Positions 25,321 through 40,651 of a DNA stretch of 64,000 bases are shown piece by piece. How positions within the stretch are numbered: the first letter of the stretch is position 1; each line of letters begins with the position of its first letter. The notes beneath the pieces are model-generated. The model searched no databases. It had not been told where the DNA came from and saw nothing but the letters and a program-made list of their open reading frames with translations. This stretch comes from Callaeas wilsoni. Taxonomy: Eukaryota; Chordata; Aves; Passeriformes; Callaeidae. Location of the stretch: the NCBI GenBank assembly GCA_013398955.1, contig VWPU01011594.1:1-64000 (forward strand), read 5' to 3'. The position numbers were made by a program, and so were the translations under genes.

Positions 25321-28256
25321 AATTCAAAGGTTCAAGGATGCTAAATTAGCACAAGGGAAAGCTTCATGCTGTTAAGTAAGAGAAGTGTGCAGCACTTAAA
25401 TATAAGCCTATCTGGCGTAACATCCACCTGTTAAATTACTAGATTTGATAGAGTTGTACCATTTCAGATTTACCAAGGTAAAGAAATGATAACATTTTTG
25501 CGCACTGTTGTAATAGACTTCCACCCATGAGCTGCTAAATTAGGTAAAAACTGCTGACAAACAGGAGAAAAAGGCACCTCCTCAGAAAAACAAATGACTA
25601 ATTGCATGTTTCTGTGACCATATGTACCATCAAGTGACTGAAATTAAGACTATAGCTGTCAGTTATAATACTAATTACAGTGGCTGGGGCTGATAGCAGC
25701 CATAATTATTAGATCTGTAAAAGAAGTTTGAACATGCAACAGTTTCCTCCTTAGATGCCAACAAAGCTGGAGTGACTCTACCACACTCATTTTCAGCACA
25801 ACTTTGTCAATATAGCTGGAATAAATACCAGCGCCTGATGAGGGGCAACCAGAGAACCCAATGCTCTTACCCTTCCGTATGGTGAGCAAGTTTTTATATG
25901 CAGGTAATCCCTTCTATGCTCACTTCTGCAGGAAACCAGTAAGAAAAGCAAAAGTAAGACTTAAATTTGTGTCCTGGTATTAAGGGAATGCTTAAATGTC
26001 AGAAGGTGAATATTGGTTTTTCTGCCAAGTGATTATCATCTTTGTATCAAGAGCTAAGCATGTCTTTACAAGGAGGTTGGGTAGAAAGGGACTGATCGCC
26101 AAATTTATCCATTTTGTGTGATTTTCCAAATGCGTCAATAGGTCAAAATGAACCAAACCTCTCCACTCAAATATTCCTGTTCTTCACATCAAGCTGAGGA
26201 GAAATTTGTTTTCCCTCTAGGCATTTTTGGTAAGAAGGTGTAGAATAGCTAAATACGAGTTATTTCCTTCTTTAAGATAAATACTTCTACCTTATTTTCT
26301 GTGTATGACTAAAGTTTCTGGTGGCCTGTATCCAATTTTTTGTATCTCTTCAATACAACAGTTAGAAAACAGATGCTGATAAATTTTTGTGTGATTCAAC
26401 ACAATTTAGTCTCCAACTCCTTTTGACATAAACATGAACAGTACAGAGAAACTACTGAAAACCCTTTGCACTGGTACTTTTATTTGTAAAACTTGCACAA
26501 CTCAATGAGGATACTGTTCCTTACACTCTTCAAAGCCATTATCCCAGTCCCTTTCTTCATTTCTGTCTTCCTTTTTCCACAGTGAGAAATCCACAGTAAC
26601 TCAAAGAAGGTACAAAAAATTCCCCACAGTCAACTTAAGAGGTCAAAGATGGGAAGGGAGGGGGATTGAGTGACCTCACACAAAAAGATCATTTATATCA
26701 AGCTCATCCTGTTCCTAAGGCCAACACTCTGAAATTAGATTTCACCTCTTTTCTTGAGCTGTTTTCTACAACCAACTCCTCATTTCTTTCTCATTCCTCG
26801 GGCTGAGAGAAAGATGAAGGCTCCCATCTCGGTGACTGCTGGGAGACAAGACCCCCGCTTGTTCCAGGGCCTTCCAGCAGCTACACAGCAGATGAAAGAA
26901 GGTGTCTCCTCTACCACACCACTTCAGCACTTCTGTCTGCACTCTGTATTGACTGGTTCAAAATGCTTCTTCTTACCATAGTACCCATCCTCAATTCTGA
27001 AGATCTCCTCTCACTTGCTTTTTGTCAGTGTTTTCCAGAAAAACTGAAACAAAATTTACAACTGTCTAAACTTTGAAACCAAAGTCTGCAGGAGCAGCAG
27101 GATTATAGAGAATACTGTTTTTCAGTTTGGGAAGATGGCCCTGCAGCTATTTTCTTTTTATTCCTCCAAATTTTTGCTTATTGCCACGAGGCAATGAAAT
27201 TTATGGTGCTCATCTGGAATGCTTCCCTCCTTGCAGAAAAACAACTAGACTTTTTGGCTATTAAATACAATGTTTTCTCTTTTCTCCCAGTATGTTGTAA
27301 ATTTGAGGGTCCTACAGATAATTTTCTTGCTCGAAGAGAAAACCAGAGTCTATTTTCTTCATTTTTAAAATGTATTTACAGACATGTAATATAATTTCTT
27401 GTACAGAAATATCACACGTCATAACACCTCTGTGAAACAAGTCAGCCGTAGTCTCTAGCTAAAATTATACAAAACAGTCCCTCTGGCCCTTATTGTTTTA
27501 CATGTGCACACCACAAAATGAACCTTTTATCAGACAAAGATAAACTGAACCAAAACGTGCTTGCTAATAGGAGAAAAGCCACAGCAAACAGGAGAACTGG
27601 ATGAAAGAGTTGAGAAGAAGCCATACTGCCCCTCCTTTGCAGGAGAGCCCCTTATCCCCCTTCACGAGACAGCAATTCTCAGCAGCTCCCTGAGCTAACA
27701 AACTGCTCCATCTCCCCTCATCTCCTCTGTGGCTCGGGCTGTTCCCTGCCGTAAGAACGCATTCCATGTCCTTCGGTGCGTTCCAGCCTGTGCCTCTCCC
27801 ATGGGCTCCTTTCTCTTTCCAGCCTTTCCCTGCCCCTTCTGTACTGCACACTCAGGTCTCCTGAAAGCAAGCACACTCCCTTGCATTCCCAAAGAGAAAT
27901 CTCCCCACACCCTACTGCCCCAGACTCAACCTGACTCAGGAGCTGGACCGCGTCCACTATACATACATACCTTGAATTCGTTCATCCCCATCTTCCTCAG
28001 CCATGAACAAAATGTACTGAAAAACCATCAGCAATACTGTTTATTACAGACATGCTGTAGAAAATTACATGCATTTTCTTAAGAGATTCTGTCATCCGTT
28101 TTCTTCTGTCAGGAAACAGAATGCTGCCTTTTTCCTTGCAGCTTTCCTTTAGCCATGCTGTGTTTCCACGTTATTCTACTCACGCTCTTACATTTGTGCT
28201 GAACATTTATAACAACCAATGTAAGCTCAAACACAAAATCCATCTTTCCCTGAATG

Positions 28257-28271
28257 ATGAGAGAGAGAGAG
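28257..28271 (+). repeat. (GA)n short microsatellite
   Basis: GATGAGAGAGAGAGAGAC, about six GA units. Confidence 0.8.
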
Positions 28272-31200
28272 ACTCCTTCCTGCATACCAAGTTGATCACA
28301 GAAACACGTTTTTTAATAAGCACTACTATTTTGTGCCAGAGTTGCACTTTGTATTTTAAACTTAGGAACTCAGTTTTAAAAAATAGTTATCCTCATCTTG
28401 CAGCACTGCATTAGGAGTTTACAGACAACAGAAATTGAAACACATGTCCAAATATTTTTTTCATAATGACAGCTTTTAACCTCAATCACTTCGGGTGTAC
28501 TTCCCCTTCTTTAAAAATCTGCAGAGTACCTTTTATTATAGTACCATAGCACCTTCTAAGCACATGTGTCAGCCTTATTCACAATACACACTCTTAGACA
28601 AAGCTCATGAGGAGACAGTCCTGCAGTTTTCTCCTTGCTTAAAGTCTATCACTTATTTTCAACCAATGTAGATCAATCTTTTCTTTTTGCTAGCATCACC
28701 CTCAAAAATTAGTATCTACACAGACTCATGGTTAACAGTGTATTTTCCCCGAACTCTTATGTTTTGGAAATATTTTTTTTAACTGCAAATATGGTTGAGA
28801 CAAGCATATGGTAGAAACCACACTTAGATTTAAATTGGTTGCATTAGGGAAGAAAAAAAACCAGAAGAGAGAGTTCTGCCATTTATGTACAATTAAAAAG
28901 TGAAGACTTTCATCAACACAATGGCAAAAGAAATATTTCCATACCAGACGAAATCTGATTGTCTTAGTTTGTTTTGCTAGTTCTTTAAACTTCACCAAAA
29001 AGCTGTACACAGACATTAACACACACGGTGAACAGGAGCGTGCTCTGCCTCACTGAAGCCCTCTGGCAGTTCAAAAATCAGCATCTGAGGTTAGGAGGGG
29101 CCTGACGAACTTGAAGCGATGTGTTCAAGAACACTGTGCAACTGCAGGCAAATAATGCAAGGTCTGGAGGTCAGGACCTGAACATGGTCAGGGGAACTCT
29201 GGAGCTCCAGCTGCCCCTGCTGGGGTCCCCCTAAGCTCTATAGGGTTTCCAGGCTCTGAGCTCTGGCATCAGATTTCAGGCCTACATTTAGTCAGTGGAG
29301 TACCATTCAAGATGACCAGTATCACAAAAAAAGATTATTCCTATCCTTCCTTAATTTCACTCATTTGCTCTAACATCTCTTTGCTCAGGAAAGCACAGTC
29401 TACCCCCAGCCTGAAACTCCTTTACTCTTTGAGATACAGGTTGTAGGTTGCTGAAAAACGCGGAAGACAACCAGACTTTATCACCCATGAGAATTTCTAG
29501 CAGGCTGGGCTATCTATAATGCAGTCAAATCATCTACTAAAAATCAATTCTAGCAATGCGTTGGATGCAAACACTCTCAGATGACTTTTAGGTAAGCTGA
29601 CAAACCAAGGAACACAGGAAATACAAGCATAGGTGTATTGCTGTGCTACTGCATCACTGACAACTAACATACTGTGAGGTTGCTTGGTTGGTTGGCTTTT
29701 CTAGGTAACAGGGAAGAATTATTCTAGAAGAGAACTGAAGATACACTTGGACAGAACACCGTAAGTGGGTAGAAAGAGATTTACAACATATCACCTACAC
29801 AGTTAAAGTCATAATTTAAAATTCTGCTCCTGAATATAAAAATGCTGACTATGATGGGAAAAGAGCTGTCCATCAAGTGTGTACCAAACTGTCAGCTCCT
29901 GAAGGCCATACCAATGACAATTACTCTGCTGCCTGTTTCCAAATTACACCTGCCTGGACAGACAGACAAATGATTTTCTTACCTCCAGATGCCTCCAAAT
30001 ATTTTTTCAGAGCCTCTTCTAAGCAAATCACAACATTTCAAGTCAGTTGAAACAGAACACCTAAATACTACATGCATACACACACAAACGTAAAATTGCA
30101 CTTCAGCATGGACAATTCTTGGCTAGAAGAGCTCTGAACAGACACAAAATAAACAACTACCACTTAAATTGAGAAGCCGAAATCGCTTTTAAACTGGTCT
30201 TGTCATGAACCAGGTCAGACTCTGGAAACAAAGTTACAAGCAAGAGTCTAATTTATATTTAAATACATAAAAGATTAATATATGTGTGTCTATTTTCCTT
30301 CTTCTTATCAGACAATTCTCACGTTAATAGGCACACAGACAGTTCTTCCAGTCAGCACTTTTTGAGAGCACTAAGCAGTGTGTGTAAATTTGGTCACCCT
30401 CAGATATATTGCTTACCACCACCTGAGGCATCATGTAATGGTTCTGCCATGTACTTCAAATGTAGCTGACATGAGCTTGTATGTTCTCCCTTGTAATGGT
30501 ACTGTGCAGCCTTTTTTATTTTTTAAATATGCAGTGCTACGATGATGTGACTTCTATGTTTAAAGCTAACCCAAATTGCTTATAACAGCACCTACCAATA
30601 CAATTTCAAATCTACAGCTGTGCTTCCCAAAGTGCACAGTACGCTTCTTAAATTCCCATGGATAGAAGATTAATGAACTAGGATGGTGTAACAGTTAAAA
30701 CAATTGACTTAAATCTACAGACAGGTGAAAACCCAGTTCCAGCAAGCGCTGTCTTTTACATATCAACCCAGCACAGAATAAAGTCCTTCCCAATCACTGC
30801 AAATGAGGTGCAATTTTTCTTACAGAGAAAAATAAAAGCAGTGGTCTACAAGTAAAACTCAGTAATGGCTTTAAACAGATATTGTTTTGGGGTGATATTT
30901 TTCAGTGCCAGTTATTTCAAAGAATTATTGTCTCTGGTTGCATGTGCTATAATGTATTAAGTCAGGTTTCAGTTATGAAGCACAAGAACTGTCCTCTCAG
31001 TTTTTATGACCAGAATGGAATTTTTTTGGTGTTAACAGGGCCTAATGAAAAAACTATGAATGTTTACATTTACAGCTTTTGCAGTTTCAAAGATGAACAT
31101 ATAAGAATCATCTACATACATTACTTCAATCATAAAAATCCTGTTTTCAGAATCAAAATCCACATCCATATGATAAAAAGTTGGTAATTTCTCAAGGCAC

Positions 31201-31553
31201 TAGGACATATATCCATCTACAGAGGATGTACAAATAACACTGGTACTTTCTTCCCATTTAAACATTTTTCTCCAAAGAGTTTCCAGCTGATGGACAGGAT
31301 TTGAGTTTGGATCTTAAGCCAGATACAGAGTAATTTCAGGATCTTCTCACCTCTATCAACACAGTGCTCCTATTTTCAGCTCCTCATCAGGCAGACAGGG
31401 AGCACCCAGACTTACCGGAGCCCAGGGAACACCATGACTCTGCTCCAAAGGATCCTGGCTACAGGTATCACATGGAAGAGACTGGGTAGAGGGGAAGGAG
31501 CTACAGCAGAATCCTGGAGCAAGGATCAGTGAGCTCACAACAGGCAGTTGTGA

Positions 31554-31570
31554 TTTTTTTTTCCCCCCCC
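31554..31570 (+). repeat. T9-C8 homopolymer junction
   Basis: Nine T residues (31554-31562) are followed at once by eight C residues (31563-31570). Such junctions are prone to slippage and sequencing error. Confidence 0.85.
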
Positions 31571-31887
31571 TCAAACTCAAGCAAAACGTGCAACTCCTTC
31601 CCTTGCTGGGCAGACTGGTCAGGAGTTTTGTGGAAACACGTTGGCTATTACAAAAAAGAATCAGCGCTTTCCACTGTGGGCCAGGCTTTCTCTTATTGTT
31701 GTACAAGTGAAGCATCTTCATGAATCACACTATCTTCCATCTATTGACTGATGTACATCCTCCAATTTATGTCTTTAGACACAAGATTAAAAATTACAGC
31801 CACTTCAAACATCTTATGTTTTTCAATTATTGTTTTTTTGGGGAAAAAAAGTTGTGCTACATTAGAATTTCCCTACACACATACACA

Positions 31888-31956
31888 GGGGGGTTTTGCT
31901 TTGGTTTTCATTGTTTGTTTGGGGGGGCTGAGTTTGGGTTTTTGCTTTGGTTGGTT
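31888..31956 (+). repeat. G/T-rich imperfect direct repeat
   Basis: The block GGGTTTTGCTTTGGTT at about 31891-31906 recurs, with one extra T, at about 31936-31952. A G7 run starting at 31921 lies between them. The segment is almost purine/T only and creates a spurious open frame. Confidence 0.7.
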
Positions 31957-32717
31957 ATTTTTTTAAGCTTAATATCCTTCAAGTGGCATTTAGACGTCAA
32001 AAGAAACTTAACTCCAGATATATTTAAAATACAAGTTCTCTTAGTCATCCAACTTGCTGAACACAGCAAGAAGTACTCATCTTATTAAACACATTGTATT
32101 TTTAAGAAGCATATTACCTGTAGTTACTGAATTTAAATAAATCATTTTAGGGTAATATATCCTATAAGATTTTAAAACTAATAGATCTTAGACTCTCACA
32201 CCTTATTTTTATTCACAGATTGAAAGGTGAAAATAAGTATTTCTTCTATTTCAATTCCCAGTCCATTTCTCAACTTCAAATGAAATACTTAATGAACTGT
32301 ACTAGTTGAATAAACTGACACAAAGAAAATATTCTGTGCACCTGCAAAAGAGGCCATGCTGCCAAAAGCTGGTTTAGCACTTCAGCTAACATCAGTTACA
32401 GGTGCTTATGCAGTCACTTTTCCATGGTTCAATGATTTAATTTTCTTTAAAACTTTGGCAGCTAAACTGTACAGCTCGAATATCACTTTGGCAGCATTTT
32501 GCTGCACCTAGTAGAGTTGCAAAGTAATTTTTTTTGAGTACTTTAATGGTATTTTAAAGGATGATCACGAATTACAGCATTAGTATAAATTTCTGTAATA
32601 ATTAAATATGACCTGTGTTTTACATATCTAATTTAAATTAAGAACCCTTTCTGCACTGACATTTTTAAAAGATAAAATAGTGAAACCTCCTGAATCTGAA
32701 ACTTTCTGTGAGGTTGT

Positions 32718-33130
32718 AAGGAATAAGAACATAAGAGGAGCTATACTGGGTCCACCTCACTCAGTATCCTGAATCTAACAGTGGTAGCAAAGACCCAGGG
32801 AGAAAGCCTGAGAGTGTTGTATCCTACCAGCTTGCAAAAAATAACCTTTGAAATATTTCCAAATCTGTGTGGCATCTAGAAAATCATATTTCAAGACACT
32901 GATGAGCCACCTCCTGTGAATTTGTCTAATCCTATTAGAACTCATCAATTTTTGGTGTGTTACATCAAATTTTATAGTTCAGTTGAATGCTTCATGAGAA
33001 AATCAGCTTAGGGCTATTCTGCTTTGTAGCTTGTTGAACAATAGCTGTGTTTGATACTCGAGTCTTTACATGGTAAGGAAATTGAATAATAACTTCTTAT
33101 TGATCTGTGTTAACATTTAAAATGCTAAGA
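32718..33130 (-). mobile_element. Ancient CR1/L3-like LINE relic
   Basis: The plus strand starts AATAAGAACATAAGAGGAGC then TATACTGGGTC, and continues with CTCAGTATCCTGAATCTAACAG. This matches, in reverse, the 3' end of an old amniote CR1/L3-type LINE widely seen in turtles and other reptiles. Further on, CCTCCTGTGAATTTGTCTAAT, GTTCAGTTGAATGCTTCATGAG and GGAAATTGAATAATAACTTC follow the same consensus in order. It is highly diverged and has no intact frame. Family assignment is from memory and needs a repeat-library comparison; the outer limits are approximate. Confidence 0.7.
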
Positions 33131-36100
33131 TGATTATTGCTATAGGAAAGTTAAAAAAGGACGCAATCACGGAGTGTTACTTGTCCCTTTTTGTGGGAGG
33201 GTTAAAAAAACATGATCAAAATACTCTGCAGGATTTACCTTTCCAGTGAACATACTGTTTCCTTCTTTTACTCGGTGTCTACAGTAAACAGACCTCCTCC
33301 CTCTAATGAAGTAATGATTTACGAAGACAGCAAAACATAAATCCACAGCCAGTGTGTCTATGGGAAAATTGTGCAACCTATTGGGAGGGCGGTGCACCTT
33401 TTGCTAACTGTTCAGGTGCAGTAAGTGAATACAGAACTGTACATTTTGATTGGCTGATATTCTAGATATCTGTTGTGAGAAAATCACAATCTGAAGTGGC
33501 ACTTGAAAGAAGAGGGACAAAAAATGAACTATCAACTAAAGCTCTTGAAAGGGTAAATCAAATAGAAAGCAGTGAGAAAGAACTTCATGCCAATGGGTAA
33601 ACTGAATGGTTCAATGATCATTTGTAACTTCCTTAATGAGGACTTTCATAAAGGTGTGTTCACCTGTGTATGGGAACATGTTCACATGGAAGACAACAGT
33701 AAACAATCATTAGTGAATAAGCTATGCAGAAAAAAAGCATTAAAACTGTATTTGTTTGGTTTCTTAAGGAAAAAAAGGTGATCTACTACCTTGAGACCCT
33801 TAGCTGAAGTGCCAGTTGTTTTAACCTGAACAATTTCAAACTATCAATCAGCCAGGCTCAGCAGGCTCATTTTCTACCTGCAATACACATTTTGCCATAT
33901 TGCCTCAGAGCTAATACTCCACGAGTACTGTGGAGAATTATAAACAAACACTCTCCTCTCTGTCTTACCCAACACCAGAGGGTACTGACAGAGATTGTAC
34001 TACAGTTCTGCAGTATGATCTCATACTACAGCCTTTCAAAACCTCCAGCTGCAAATACTTAGCTAAGTGGGTTGGTCTGTTTCTTTTTAAAAGATACTAC
34101 CTCTAAAACCAGCTAGGCATCATAACATAAAAATACTAACAAAACCAGCAACATCACGAAATCCATTAAAAAGACAAAATCTGAGTAAAAGCACTGAGAT
34201 CAAACAATATGTGTCAAAAAGCACCGTTGACTTTTATAATGGAATTTATTCCATCATTTCAAATCCCATTCATTACCCTCCCCAAAACCTTCCCTGAGGC
34301 AATAAAAGGTTGGAAATCGACATCCCAGCTAGAGAGCTACTGCAGAAAAGTGTCTAACTTGTGATGGAAAAATATTTTTCTCTGTACTTAACATATTTTC
34401 ATGAAGATACCCCTCTTACTCCAAAGTGAGGCATATTAAACCAAGTGCAAAGGGAATAGAGACAGGCAGAATAATTGATGAGGAACAATCTTTTGGGAAA
34501 TCAGAGACAGAAGGGCTATTAAAAAGAGAAGAGATTCTTTGGTAACCAACTATGCACATAAATTTATTACCTACCCTAGCACTAAATTCCTGGGCACAGT
34601 GAAAGGAAGGAAGGACTGGCTTGCTTTGCAAACAGGCAGCTCAACGACAGAGAAACACATGGAAATTTTATACACATCTTTACAGAAACCATTACTGTAT
34701 TCTTTTGCTGCAATACAAAGATAAAGCAAAACTCATTTCCATGAATCAAGGACAACTAAATAAGACCAAGCTTAAGTCATGAGGTCAAAATATACCAGAC
34801 TTTCTCTCTGACTGAAATGAAAAGTTATCTTCAAACCTTTAGCTTGCCTGAGAACAGAAACCATTTGTTTTAGAAATGCAACTAGACGTGAATTGATCAT
34901 CACAATTCTTTTAAAGCAGATTACACTGGATGCCGCAGAGGAGAAAGATCTATCAAGTACAGTGTCATCATCACAACACCTATGGCAAACACACAGAACA
35001 CCACTTGATATCATTACGATGAGAGGAGCCCTCCAGTGCAGTGAAAGAGAATACAGCTGCATTTCCTTAAGGAAATCAGCAGTATTCCCTCAAACCACAG
35101 AAAACAGCATGTTCTTCTATAATGCTTTTCTTTTCAAATGTACCAATTTCAAAATGTTAGTTTTCCCAGAATCTTAGAGGAGAGAATTGTTACTTGAATG
35201 CAGTACACTCTGACAAACATGAGAATGCTCAGCCAATAAACTGATGTTGCAAGATTAAGAAGAAAAGGATGGCTTTTATGCAAGAAAAAGTGTCTTTCCT
35301 ACTTATTCTTGTATGCTATATACAAGGCATTAGCAACATTTGGTTTACCAGATTAATAGTTTCACATTGTATGTTTTCATAAATTTTAAGAACACATAAT
35401 AATGTGGCTTCCTCTGTATTTAAAAACACAGTCTGCATATCTGTAGTATCTCAACTCCAACTTGAAAGAGGACTAATCAAATATATGTTGTTTAAAATGC
35501 CCCTAAGCCTACTTACAATGCTTCCACTTCAAAGAGGATGAGAAAGAAATGAAATTCTTTCCGAGCTCTGAAGTTACACAGAAATTGTCAACATCCGTAC
35601 CCTGGAGGTAACAATTTAATCCCTGTCAGGCTTATCAAGGCACAAACTTCCAAAACTCCTGGAAGAAACCTTCCCTTCAATTCCTTTAGACTTCCAACTA
35701 AGACACTGCCAATGAAAGCACCTGTGCTTACTGACTTAGCAACCCAAACACATAGGGCCAATCAAAGCAAGTAAGAGTTTTAAACAATCTCATGAAGCAC
35801 AATTTGAACTCGACAAACTCCCGAACCACAGGATTACATTAAGCTAATTGAGTATATTCTCTGTCTGAAGCACCTTCAAGGCAATTCCATAAGGGTGCAA
35901 AGTAACCCTTCCCAAATGTCAAAAAGACACGGCCAGAACACCACCAACTGCATCAAAATGGAAAATCAAAACCTTGTAGGCTACTACTCTTATTATCCTG
36001 TACTAACTAGACCTTCTGAGGGTTGAAGCATTCCCAGCAATCTCTGTTTACAGGGAAAAAACGTTCACTGAGAAGACACTACATTAAATGTCCAGAATCA

Positions 36101-39100
36101 AAAGAACTGACTGCTCAAAAGCTCAAGTGCCTGCATGTAGCTTTAACTCCAACTACCATTACCATTCGTAAGCTTATTTTAGGAGAGAGACTATAATCAG
36201 TCGTTCCAACGATTATTTGCACCTAAGTCTTCCACTTGCCTAGAACACTGATCAGACGTGGGGACATGTACATATAAAAGGAGAAAATCTCAGAGATTTG
36301 CTATAAAACAAAGTCATACTTTGGTATTTCATGATTTTGCAAGACCTTTCAATGAGAAAACCAAGACACTGCTCTATTCAACAGTGAAAGCCTGCAAAGG
36401 GAGGAGTTAACTCCTGGGGTTTACAAGAGAATTTTTTAACCTGCTATGAATAACTGTCACAAGGAATTATTTCTTTATCTAATCTTGATTTTAAATGAAG
36501 TTACTAGTTTACACTAGTAGAGGTATCAATCCATTAAGAGCATAATTTTATTGTAATAGCCAACAAAATACTCTCTCTCTGCTTCCAGACTTACTCAGAA
36601 AACAGCTTCAGCATTCCTCAAACCAATTCCCCAAAAAGGCGAAAAAGAGTAAATAAAATGACAAAACAAAAAAAACCACCAAACATGGAGATGCCTACTT
36701 TACACCTTCCTTTTTCCATATCTCAGTATTCAAAAGCAGCAAGTATCTCTGAATACTGCCTGTCTTCCTCCAGGCAAAATCATGACTACTTAACACCAAG
36801 GAGATGAGCAAGAAAAAAAGCAACAACTAAGTTTGTGTGCACTGGACCATCATTTACCAAATGAAGCAAACAAAACACTGAGCCAGTCGTGAAGGCATTT
36901 CCAGCTCAGACTGACTTGTCCATAAAACGGATCCTCCATAAATAAATTAGTGCTCTCTCCTTCCTGCCCATATGGACTGCAAAGGAAAAAACAAATTGAC
37001 ATAATGAAAATAACTCCCCCTTTCCTGTTCCACAACTTACCATGTGGGGAAAACCACTAGAAAACAACAGTAAACTAGGAGGTGCAAAAGGAAAACAGGA
37101 GCGCTACTGGCACGCTTACAGGTGCACAGAAAATTACAAGATGGTTTATGAGGGCCATAAACTCTTTCCCTAGGATGTGTGTTATGTTACACTCACCATG
37201 GGCTGAAGTCATGCAGCTACAAAGTATTCAACATACTGTGATTTCACTGTTCATTGCAGGTTTTGTCTATGCACAGTTTTATAATTAAGAAACATGGTAC
37301 AAAAAAAGGCAATGAAGAATTTACAATAGTGTTTGGGGTTAAAGATGTTGAATTTTACCTCCAATAAATTTTTCAAATGTACATCAGCTATTTCAACATT
37401 TAGTTGCCTGTATCATTCTTTGAAAACTGTTGTCATGGCCATATCATTATAGTACTCTGGGAAATTCTGCTCACAAGAAACAGTAATACAAAACAAGCTC
37501 TGCTGCCATCTTAGCAATTGTGTCTCAATGTTCTCCTATCCACAAAAATAATAAAATCAGTAGATCAATTTCTTCCCTGTTTCAAACAGCTGCCTGAACA
37601 CATTAAACAGTTGTGTGCTTCCCTAAATTTTGTCATATATCTTAGCAGGTGCTTTATTACCATTTGTATTGTAGCATGAAATGTTTTCTTTACCCGAGCA
37701 CAGATTCTGTCAAATTGGGATTTTTTCTTTTTCACTATTAAAAGACACTGTCAGCAACAGCACCTGAATCCAGTGACGTGGGGCAGGGAGCGAGGCACTT
37801 AAATCTGTTTGCACCTCACCTCATGTTATGGACACAGAAGACACCATGTCCACGAACATTTGAAGTCTTCTTGCATTTTTTAAAAATTAAATATAAGAAC
37901 CCACAATTGCACCTGTTTGGGAACAGAGTTATCTTTAAAAGTAGAGCAGTGATTATTTCAGGGAAAAGAAAAAAAATAGCTGAATCATTTCCTGAACTGT
38001 TTTAAGGAGAGATATACTAAGAAAGTAATTTGATATCGAGTAAATTAAACTTACTGTTTTGCTGTAAAATTTTGCCAACATGTGGAAGCAATGTAAAATA
38101 TAAGGTCATTGTAGCTTTTGTGTCAAATATAAGAGTGTTTTTATTCTGGCTCACTTTCAGAGTTACAGATGATGAAAAATAATGAAAAATAGGGTAACCA
38201 GCTACATCATGGAAAATCTACTATTTCAGATAGTCAAGATGATCAGTATTCTAGAATAACAAACAGAAAAACACCTTCAAAGAAGTAACCATACAATAAA
38301 AATACCAAAAAGTAAAATTATTGCCATCTCTATCTAAACAGGAAGGGCTTTAAGGTTAGGTATAATATACAATCAACTTAACTAGGTCCCATATACAATT
38401 TATAAAAGACAGAAATGTTTTAAGGCAGTATCTCATGTGCCTGTTCTAAGTCAGTGCCAATTCTCTCACATTTGACAAGAGCAGTGTTGAGTTTCACGTG
38501 CTTATTAAGCACCAAGCACTCCACAAGCAGATCATTAGCCAGACATTGTTTCTACATAAAACCACGGATCTCATTTCACAAAATATAAAATATCCAACAG
38601 AAATTAACAGGCAAAATTGTTCCACAATCTGACAATTCATATAGCAATGAAGTCTCTGCATTTTCTTCCTAAAAGCACTCTGGAAAAATACTTGGAAAGG
38701 TAAGCACGTGATAGCTCTTGAAGCACAGCTCTACCATGGAAAGCAACACTTCTTTCCTATGTATACATTCAATCACATCCTTGCTCCCAAAATAAGAACA
38801 GCTTTATAAATTAATATTATTTATTTTTGCTAGCAAGTGGAAGTCAATTCAATAATTAGACAGGAAGCCAGACTACTGTGGTTCACGCATCAATGATAGT
38901 GATGCAACCAAATTGTCCTTCTATTTCTTCATTTACTTTTCAATTTGCCTCTAAAGGAAACAGTCACATAATTTAAGGACCAGGGACTTGTTCGCGAAAG
39001 ACAAAGGCAAAAATTAAGTCCAAAGAATTGTGAACCATGACGTAAAATCCAGAAGAGCAAACAATTACATTTCAGAGTATAAACTGAGTTACAGGACTAA

Positions 39101-40651
39101 CAGGTAGAAAATCTTTCACCTACCTTGTAAAATAAATCAATCTGAAACAGAACTGATGAGACAAACCCACTACATTTAAGTCCTCTTCTTTTAAGAAGCA
39201 AGCACCATTTTAACCTCAAATATATTCACTGAATATATTACATATATTACACTGAAAACAAAATAGAACTCTGACTGCTCTTCCCACGTTGTATTTCAGC
39301 TCCTTTATGCTCTAGAGTAGGATTTCATAAATACTAGGAAATTAACTATGTGGCAGCTTACTGATGAGCTCAAGAGCTTGAGCACTCAACTGCTTTACAT
39401 AAAATTGTGCGAGACTGAAGTACTCCTTTCTCCAACCCCCGACTTACGTAACAACAGCATGCTAGACAAAACACTTTTTTTTAAAATAGTGCTCAGAGGT
39501 ATTTGGAGAACAAGCTCTACTTTCTGAAACGTGCTAAAATGTGTTAACAGTGCAATTTAAAAATATGCAATAGAGTGTCAAAATTTTTAACCAGCGAACC
39601 TTAAACTACAAGCTATTCCATATCTCAAGCTTACCAAAAAACACAGACAAATATAAACAAGTTATGCCAATAATAAGTCTTGTCTCAAGATTTTTAGTTA
39701 TGAGAAATTCCTGTGTGTCATTAAATATGGAAAAAAAGTTTTCTATTCTAGAAAAAAAACAGATATGATCCATTAACACAAATTTTACTCTAAAACTTCT
39801 CACGCAGCTTGAATTTTAGTATTTTCTACAGCATGCGCAAAAATGAGCAGAGACTTCTGTTAGAACTTAAGTTACACAGGTTCATCCAGTGAACTTTAGT
39901 CGAAATTCTTATTTTAGCTCACTGCTTTTGTTAATTAGCCTTTTCCTTTAAAAACGTAATTAAAATAGAGAAGAGAAATTCCATTTCTGAAGGTGTAATC
40001 AGACAGCTCCATGAGAGTAGCACAACTAGAGGTAGTACTTCTATCCTTCCCCCAGCAGCTTACGCTGAGATTTTATAGCACAGCATTCGGAGACTGCCAG
40101 CAGCACTCGGGAACACGGGCCGAGCTGGCCAACGAGCCCTGCTGGGATGCAGAGCAGGCTCTCCTGAGCATCATCCATTTGCTTTACAGGCAGACAGTCA
40201 CAGCATTCACCTTCAATCTGGTTGTGAAAGCTTCTGTATCTCATACTTAGGTGACAGCTCAGCCTGCTCTCAATCCAAGAAAGTATTTCAAACTGCTTTG
40301 TGTTCAACATACAAGACTCCAGCTCTTTATAACTGGAAACCAGACTAACTCCTGGCCATCCAGGCACACTTGAACAACACAGGGCACCAGAGGTGCAGTG
40401 GTTCATGCAGTACCCTCCGATGCAAGACAGAATTAAGCAGCAGCCTTTCCTCATCACAATCTGTTCACCTGAAAGTCAGAAACGCAAATGGGCCCAGTTG
40501 TGCCACTTCTTCAAAGGCAAAGAGCTGAACTGTTTGCAACCAGCATATCCCCCTTCCCACCTCCCACACCCAAAACAGGGCACTAGCTCAGATAACTCGT
40601 AAAAGTATTTGCGCTCAGCAGTTTTACACTCATTGAACTCAGGTTCCTAAG

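Noticed and set aside
27564..28082. Cluster of overlapping frames on both strands at 27.6-28.1 kb
   Set aside because: Pyrimidine-rich composition on one strand depletes stop codons. The peptides are compositionally biased and unrelated to any family I know.
29040..29300. Moderately GC-rich stretch that might be a short repeat
   Set aside because: No CR1, SINE or LTR landmarks could be matched, and no target duplication was seen.
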